From positions 5,028,596 through 5,092,595 of the forward strand of contig JAYKAV010003266.1 in assembly GCA_035582835.1 (NCBI GenBank): a DNA stretch of 64,000 bases. The letters run 5' to 3'. This DNA comes from Phoebastria nigripes (lineage: Eukaryota > Chordata > Aves > Procellariiformes > Diomedeidae). Shown in pieces: positions 58,059-64,000 of this stretch. The stretch's first letter is position 1. Each line of letters begins with the position of its first letter. The translations under genes and the position numbers were made by a program. Under the pieces are notes generated by a model, which worked only from the letters and a program-made list of their open reading frames with translations, did not search any database and was not told the DNA's origin.

Positions 58059-58750
58059 TCCGTGCGGCCCCAGGACCTGCCGGTTCCTCCCCGGGGAGGG
58101 GGACAAGTGGTGTCCCCCCTGGCCGAGCATCACCCTGAGCTGCTTCTGAAGGTGGTGATGCCTGAGCTGCCCGCAGGCAGCTGCTGCGGTGAATCCAGGT
58201 CCCCGCTTGCCAAAGCCTGCCGTGGAGGGGACAGACCTGCTGGTGGACGCCCACGTGGGGAGACACCAAGGAGAGCACCCCAGCTTTGGGGTGCAGAGAG
58301 GGCGTCCCCGCGCTTGGCTGGATTGCCTTTGCCTTGTGCTTGCTTGAAAACAAGATTTGCAGGGGGCTGCGAAACACGGGGGCTGCGGTGGCTCTGCCCG
58401 GGGTTTGCTACAGGAGAAAGAAGCCCCACAGGGAAGTGGGGTCTTGCCCGGCGCAGGAGGTCCCACAGCCGTCACCGCTTTGAGGGGATGCTGCCCGGAG
58501 GCCTGGCCAGGGCATTGAAAGCGTTTTGTCCGGCAGAGCCCCTCGTGCTGGAGCTGCACTGCTGGCTGCCTCGGGACAGGCTCCCGGCGGGAGAGGTGGC
58601 TCATCGCTACCTGGCCAGCCCCATGCCCCCGGCACCGAAGGGCTTTGCTCCCGGCAATGAGGATGTGACTGCGGCCACCACAGGCGAGTCACAGTGGAGA
58701 TGCCAAATGTAGAGGGGCAGCATCAGGAGTAGTCCCTGGAAGCCACCCCA

Positions 58751-59195
58751 GGACGTCCTTCCCAGCTGGGGACATCCATCCTAACCCAGGACACCCAGCC
58801 CAGCCAGCGACGTCCATCCTAGCCTGGGACATCCATCCCAGCTGAGGACATCCATCCTAACCCAGGACATCCATTGCAGCCTGGGACGTCCATCCTAACC
58901 CAAGACATCCTTCCCAGCTGAGGACGTCCATCCTAGCCTGGGACATCCATCCCAGCTGAGGACATCCATCCTAACCCAGGACATCCAGCCCAGCCAGCAA
59001 CATCCATCCTAGCCTGGGACATCCATCCCAGCTGAGGACATCCATCCTAACCCAGGACATCCATTGCAGCCTGGGACGTCCATCCTAACCCAGGACATCC
59101 ATCCCAGCTAAGGACATCCATCCTAACCCAGGACATCCATCCCAGCCTGGGACAGCCATCTCTTCTAGGGACATCCATCCCAGCCAGGGACATCT
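58751..59195 (+). repeat. 19-bp minisatellite in the MICAL1 3' UTR
   Basis: About 23 imperfect copies of a 19-bp unit follow one another; variants include GGACATCCATCCTAACCCA, GGACATCCATCCCAGCTGA and GGACGTCCATCCTAGCCTG. A higher-order period of 190 bp (10 units) is visible: the block starting CAGCCAGCGACGTCC at 58801 recurs at 58991 with few changes. It lies about 0.7 kb after the MICAL1 stop. Confidence 0.9.
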
Positions 59196-59728
59196 GGCTC
59201 TACAAGTGGGGTCAGCGACAGACTGGGCTGATCCTGCCACTCTGCATCGTTGCTTTTGGGTGCCTCGTCTACGCTGTCCCCAGCCACTGCAGGAAACCAG
59301 GGTCAGAAACCTCCCTGCGAGGCCCCAGGGCCGGGGAAGGGGCTTTTTGTCCAGCAGCTCCCCAAGAGGATTGTGCCCAGGGCTGGCACTGTGTGACACC
59401 GAGGGCAAGGGACGCCAGCTGCCGTGTCCTCCTTGCCCCCTTGGGGTTTCTCCTGCTTGGCGATGCCGAACTGGCCTTTGCACAGACCTCTCCGACCTTT
59501 CCAGAGTCCCCGGTTGTTGCGGGGTGGCCTCCACGGCCGAATGGTGCTTACGGCAGCCCCAGCCGTGTTGGGCATGGGAGTCCCGGGTGCGGGCTCCTCC
59601 GTTAGCAATAACCCCCCCCCACGCTCAGCCCTCGTCCTGCCGCTCCCTTCAGCGCCTCCCCACACCCTCCCATCTGCCTTTCATTTGTACCAGCCCTACT
59701 ATCCTGCTGCAACCCCCCCATCCCTTCG

Positions 59729-59734
59729 AATAAA
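59729..59734 (+). terminator. MICAL1: MICAL1 poly(A) signal AATAAA
   Basis: A canonical signal (TTCGAATAAAGCC) on the plus strand, followed within about 30 bases by a GC-rich tract. The opposing SMPD2 signal lies 38 bases further on. Confidence 0.7.
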
Positions 59735-59771
59735 GCCTCCCCGACCCAGCACCAAGGGCTAAAACACCGCC

Positions 59772-59777
59772 TTTATT
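59772..59777 (-). terminator. SMPD2: SMPD2 poly(A) signal AATAAA
   Basis: TTTATT on the plus strand reads AATAAA on the minus strand, 370 bases after the SMPD2 stop. Cleavage 10-30 bases beyond would fall at about 59742-59762, where the MICAL1 transcript also ends. Confidence 0.7.
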
Positions 59778-60146
59778 TTCTATCCGAGTCAAATTTGGTT
59801 GCTGGAGCAGTCACCAGCTTTCACCAGGAGCCCCCGAGGCCGCCCTGGGCAAGGGGAGGCTGAGCCCCTTGAGCCTCCCGGCCATGCCGGCAGGTCCCTC
59901 CGGGTAGAAAAGGTGTATTAAAAAAACCAGTAATTAAAACCCGCCTCCATCATGGTTCCCACGGGGGCGAACGCAATGAATCTGCCCCAAAAATCTTAAT
60001 TTCACCCAGTGAGGCGGCTGTCGAACCTGCGCTACCGAGCCGGCCGCAGCGCAGCTCGCCTAAAACCAGACATCAACTAGAAAAAAGGGACCNAAAGGGG
60101 ACAGGATGGGGCTGGGGGGACATCGTGGGACACCCATGCCCCCGGC

Positions 60147-63100
60147 TCAGCCGTCGCTGGGATGCTCCTGTAGCGCCCGCAGCACCATCCGCATCTGCTC
60201 CTCCGTGCCCTGCAGCATCTTCACCTCCATGGTGTGGAAGAGATGGAGGCCGGTGGCGAGGAGGAGGATGCCAATGGCGAGGAAGGCCAGCAGGGAGAAG
60301 GAGAGCTTGGGGAAGGGCTGCCCGGCTGCCAGCCCCGCCAGCGCACCCAGCGCAGCCACTGCCTGCAGCAGCAGCAGCAGCAGGGCCAGCACGGCCATCC
60401 TGCCTGTGGAATAGCGCTGCCGCTGCGCTGCCCGCAGCCCCACGCCCACCTCCGTCCGCGCCTCCGTCACCACGTCTGCCAGCGTCGGCTCTGCAGGGGA
60501 CAGGGGTGGCTCAGCGGGGTGGCAACCCCCCCTGCACCCTTTTTTCTCCCCATCCCCGCCGCTCTGCCCTGCCCATGCACCCCTCCACAAGCAGCACCCC
60601 AAGGGATGCCCTAAGCAAGGGGAAACATCCCCCAAAATTCCATCTTGGTCCAACTCCATCAGTCCAGCCACCTGCCCCACCCCGGCACANGGGGGACCCC
60701 GGCAGTGTCCCCCCACCTTACCGACTGTGCCAAGGTTGGCACCCGCAGCCTGTCCCTGCCTCTGGATGTGCAGCGTTGCCATTACGGCTTCGTGGTCTGA
60801 GAAAGGGATGTCCATGCCTGGGGCTGTCCCCATGGTGGTCTTCAGCTCTTCGCACTTCACTGTGAAGCTGGAGACGGCCTGGGCGAGGGGATGGGGGGGT
60901 TATGCCGGTGTCTCCCCTCCTTTCCACCCGCAGCCAGTGGCCCCCCGTTACCTTGTAGAGGATGTAGTCGATGCGGATGCCCAGCGGGAAGGGCAGCAGC
61001 TCTGTCTTGACGGTGAAGCAGTTGTTTGGGACGAGGGTGCAGCCGTCCTCGCAGCCCTGAGAGCAAGGGCCTGGGTGGGTGGGGGGGCTCTCAGTGTGCC
61101 CTGGGACCCCGCTCACCCCCTGCCGCTCACCTCAAAGCGCGTGGCCTCGGCGAAGGCGTCCCGCAGCCCCGTCCAGCCGCGCAGCAGCCGGATGCCCACG
61201 TCTTCGGGGTGCATGTTCAGGTCCCCTCCCAGCAGCACCACGTCGGCTGCCTTCGAGGTGTGTCTGCGGGGACGGAGATGGCTAACCCCCTTCCCCGCCC
61301 TGCCCCGCACCAGACTGGGATTACTGGGATCCTCCCAGTGCTCCCCAGCCATATTCCTGCGTGGGACTGGTGCAACTGGGAGCTCTCTGCAGTGCAAGCC
61401 CCAGGGGCAGAGATGACCATGCACACCCTGGGGACCCACAGCGGGGGGACCCCATCGGCCACCCCGCGGCTGCTCACCGGATGAACTGCGCCAGNTCCCA
61501 GGCCTGCACCAGGCGGTGGGGCAGGTAGGCGTCCTTCTCCCGACAGTACTCGGCGTGCAGCTGGCAAGAGCGGGGGGCAAAGTGGTCGTGACCCCCATGC
61601 TAGCACCTGCCCCAATCCAGGGCTCCCTGAAAACCCACCCAGCCCCTCTAGACGGTCCCTTTGGGGTCTGGCTGACCCCTCTGCCTTCATCCCACCCCTC
61701 TGGGGACAGCCTGGGATGCTCACCCACTGCACAGCCAGGTTGTGGGTCACTGTCCCTCCCCAGAGCAATATTTCATTAAATCAGTGCATGGTCCCAGGAG
61801 AGACGGTGCAGAGCAGTGGTTAAAGCAAGAGGACAGCGAAGGAGGGGTACGGCCACTCATCCCCCTCCTCCCCATTGTCCCCCCCATGCCAGGTCCTTCC
61901 CCGGGGCGCTCACGTGGGTGACGTAGACGTTGAAGACAATCCCAGAGATCTTAATGACGACGAGGCCAACAGACTTGCCGCAGAACCAGTCCCCATGCTG
62001 GAGCTGCCAGAGGGGAAGGGGAGCAGGTTGGGGCCGGTGAGGCTCCATGGGGGCTGGGCACTGCAGCGTCGCGTGCCCCCCACCCCACTCACCATGTAGG
62101 GGTACCCGTTCAGTGAGTACTGGTAGAGGAGGGTGTCCAGGATGGGGAACCTGGAGAAGACGCAGAGGCCNCTGCCGATCACCCCACTGCGAGAGGGGAA
62201 AAGCACAGTGAAGAAACCTGGTCCCCCCCACCTCTGCCTCCCCCCAGCCCTGAGCTAAGGGGGCTCCCTGGATGCCTGGGTCCCAGCGTGCTCCCGTGAG
62301 CATCCCACTCTCCAGGAATGGGGCCTCCCACAGTGACAGAGGTGACCTACAGCACCCACACCGGTCTCTCCATGTGGCAAACACCGAGGACGTGGCACAG
62401 CCCTGCCACCGCCCCATGGACAGCCCCGGGGGTGCTGGCCCGGCCCCTCTCACCTGCGGAAGTAATGGGAGAAGGGGTAGCAGACTCCCAGCTTTGCCTT
62501 CAGGTCGCTGTAGTCCTGCTCGCTCCACACCTGGAGAACAGCGGGACGGGCTGAGGACGGCTGCACTCATCTCANGGGCTGAGAACGGGTGCACTCATCT
62601 CACAGCTCACAGGCTGAGAACAGGCGCATTCGGTTCACGGGCTGCCCTCACCTCCTGGAGAAGCACCAGGTCNAAGCCCTCCTGGCGCAGCGTGTCCCCG
62701 ATGAGCCCGACGCGCTCCTGCCGCCGTTTGCTCAGGTAGCGGATGGCCCTGCCGGAAAGGGGGGACGGTCACAGCTTGGGGGGGTCAGGGTGATGGGGGC
62801 TGTCGGGGCACACTGGGACCCGGTACTGGTATGGGCAGGATGCAGACTGGGGGAGGTAGGAGGGGAAGGGGACATGGGGACAAGCGGGAGGTACAGGGAG
62901 GCTGTTTGGGGACAGCTTTTCCTGCCTGCAAACTTGAGGCAGCCGGCTGGGACCCTTTTCTGGGGGAGCAGGCACNGAAGGGACGGGGGGCACTGCTCAG
63001 CCAAGCACCTCATGACCCTTCGGGGCTGGGAGAGCGGTGCGACCCCGAAAAGAAGGGGACACAAAGGTGANGCCAAGGTGGGACCCCTCTCCCGGTGCTG

Positions 63101-63209
63101 CCGGTGCTCCCGTCCCCACCTGCGCAGCCTGGCACGGCCCCGGCGAACTCTGGACTCACCAGCAGTTGAGGTCGAAGATGCGGAGCCGCAGGGTGGGATC
63201 TCCCTCCAT
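60147..63209 (-). CDS. SMPD2: Sphingomyelin phosphodiesterase 2 (neutral sphingomyelinase)
   Basis: Mg-dependent membrane enzyme of the DNase-I/exonuclease-endonuclease-phosphatase fold that cleaves sphingomyelin (and lyso-PAF) to ceramide products. Minus-strand exons in coding order: 63209-63160, 62748-62652, 62530-62454, 62186-62093, 62003-61914, 61560-61478, 61263-61131, 61056-60952, 60878-60722 and 60490-60147. All are GT-AG and in phase; 409 aa (human 423). Active-site residues fall where I recall them in human: Glu49 (end of LVLLQE), Asp178 and Asn180 (GGDLNMHPED), His272 (FSDHEA). The C-terminus has two membrane segments, about 327-352 (Leu-rich) and 358-382. Ns at 61495, 62171 and 62673 each hit one codon without breaking the frame (expected Glu, Ser, Phe). 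Start ATG encodes MEGDPTLRLRIFDLNCW, matching the family N-terminus. Confidence 0.96.
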
Positions 63210-64000
63210 CGCTCGCCAGGGCTTTGTGGGGGCTGGAGGGCAACACTGGGTGGAGGGGGGTCCTGTGGGGAGCAGGTTGGGGTGACAGCCCTGGGGAGCC
63301 GGCGCAGGGTGTGGGGCAGAGCCGGGGAGCCAGGCTGCCAGGGCGGAGGGGCCGAGCCGAGGCAAAGGCCAGGAGGAAGGAGCGCTCAGGGTGCTCCAGC
63401 GTGGCCCGCGCCGTCTCCTCCTCTCCCACCCGCGAGGCCTATCCCGAACCCCAACTTGTCCCCAAACGGGGACCCATGTGCCCAAACCACGCGGGTGACC
63501 GCTCCATCCTGCGGACNGGGACACCGGTGGGCCAGGGATGGGGTACAGGGCTCACACCCTTTGTCTGTCAGCGAGTTGTTGTTCCTGGGTGGACTTTAAC
63601 CCTGGCTGCGAGGCACGGGCGTGGGACACGCCACCACCCACCTCCCCTCTTGGGAAGCCCACGGATACTTTTGAAGACCCCAAACCCCTGGGAGGGCCCA
63701 GCAGCTCCTGGAGCAGCCCCAAGCGCTGTTTGCCGGGCGGCTCTGCCTACCCCCGTTTCTCCCCCACCTCTCCCCCGCGGAGATTGTCCATTTTAGAAGT
63801 ACAAAATTGCAAACCCGGGGCTCCAGCAGGCAACGGCTGGATGCCGGGGACGGGCAGCCGGGTGCAGGCAGCCGGGCTCTGCCTGCCCCGGCGGGATTAC
63901 CGAGCGGCTCATCCCATCCCTGTGCCGTGCTAATACCGGCGTCTCCTACCGGGGCTGAGCCCCCCCCCGTCCCCGGGTCGCTCCCCCCCCCCGCCACCCC
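63210..64000. other. SMPD2 upstream region
   Basis: GC-rich sequence 5' of SMPD2 on the minus strand, presumably its 5' UTR and promoter. I recognise no coding exon on either strand. It ends in C-rich runs at 63960-64000. Confidence 0.4.

Larger units (their letters stand above)
58059..59755 (+). other. MICAL1: MICAL1 3' UTR
   Basis: About 1.7 kb lies from the MICAL1 stop to just after the AATAAA at 59729-59734. It contains the minisatellite and no other gene. The end is inferred from the poly(A) signal. Confidence 0.6.

Noticed and set aside
1..64000. CRISPR arrays, tRNA or rRNA genes, integrases and endogenous retroviral genes
   Set aside because: I looked for repeat-spacer patterns, cloverleaf genes and polymerase or integrase motifs and saw none. 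The only tandem array is the 19-bp minisatellite.

Overview
The window looks like a stretch of bird (or at least sauropsid) nuclear genome, probably a small GC-rich chromosome. The genes are vertebrate, split by short introns with canonical GT-AG borders, and packed with little space between them. No plasmid, phage, CRISPR or other prokaryotic system is present. Every gene model below was assembled by hand: each exon junction was checked for donor, acceptor and reading phase, and proteins were recognised from memory of vertebrate families. The species cannot be named from the sequence.

Layout, left to right. 1-14.5 kb: non-coding upstream part and introns of PPARD, with one likely 5' UTR exon and two old MIR-like SINE remnants. 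14.5-20.9 kb: complete PPARD (nuclear receptor, 442 aa), with two overlapping upstream ORFs and a 2.2 kb 3' UTR containing two more MIR-like remnants. 21.6-24.9 kb: a compact, divergent makorin-type RING/C3H E3 ligase. 25.0-29.5 kb: FANCE (532 aa) behind a CpG-rich promoter holding a duplicated 34-bp block. 29.5-36.3 kb: gene-poor, with a cluster of YY1-like motifs and a decayed RPL10A copy. 36.4-44.2 kb: a 14-exon gene for a tail-anchored coiled-coil protein of the LRMP/IRAG2 (JAW1) family. 44.2-50.1 kb: GC-rich, no gene recognised, probably the MICAL1 5' region. 50.1-59.75 kb: complete MICAL1 (1121 aa), with a 19-bp minisatellite in its 3' UTR. 59.77-63.2 kb, minus strand: complete SMPD2 (409 aa), tail-to-tail with MICAL1. 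63.2-64 kb: SMPD2 upstream region.

The genes do not form one pathway. They are a lipid-sensing transcription factor, an RNA-binding ubiquitin ligase, a DNA-repair complex subunit, an ER-membrane calcium-signalling protein, an actin-oxidising flavoenzyme and a membrane sphingomyelinase. The interest is in arrangement and structure. Neighbours found in human 6p21.3 (PPARD, FANCE) and 6q21 (MICAL1, SMPD2) sit together, joined by an LRMP/IRAG2-like gene. The makorin has lost its central Cys-rich modules. PPARD has a stop/start-overlapping uORF pair. The last 56 codons of RPL10A survive as a pseudogene beside FANCE. More than 50 single Ns are scattered through the window, and one of them decides the reading frame of a makorin exon.
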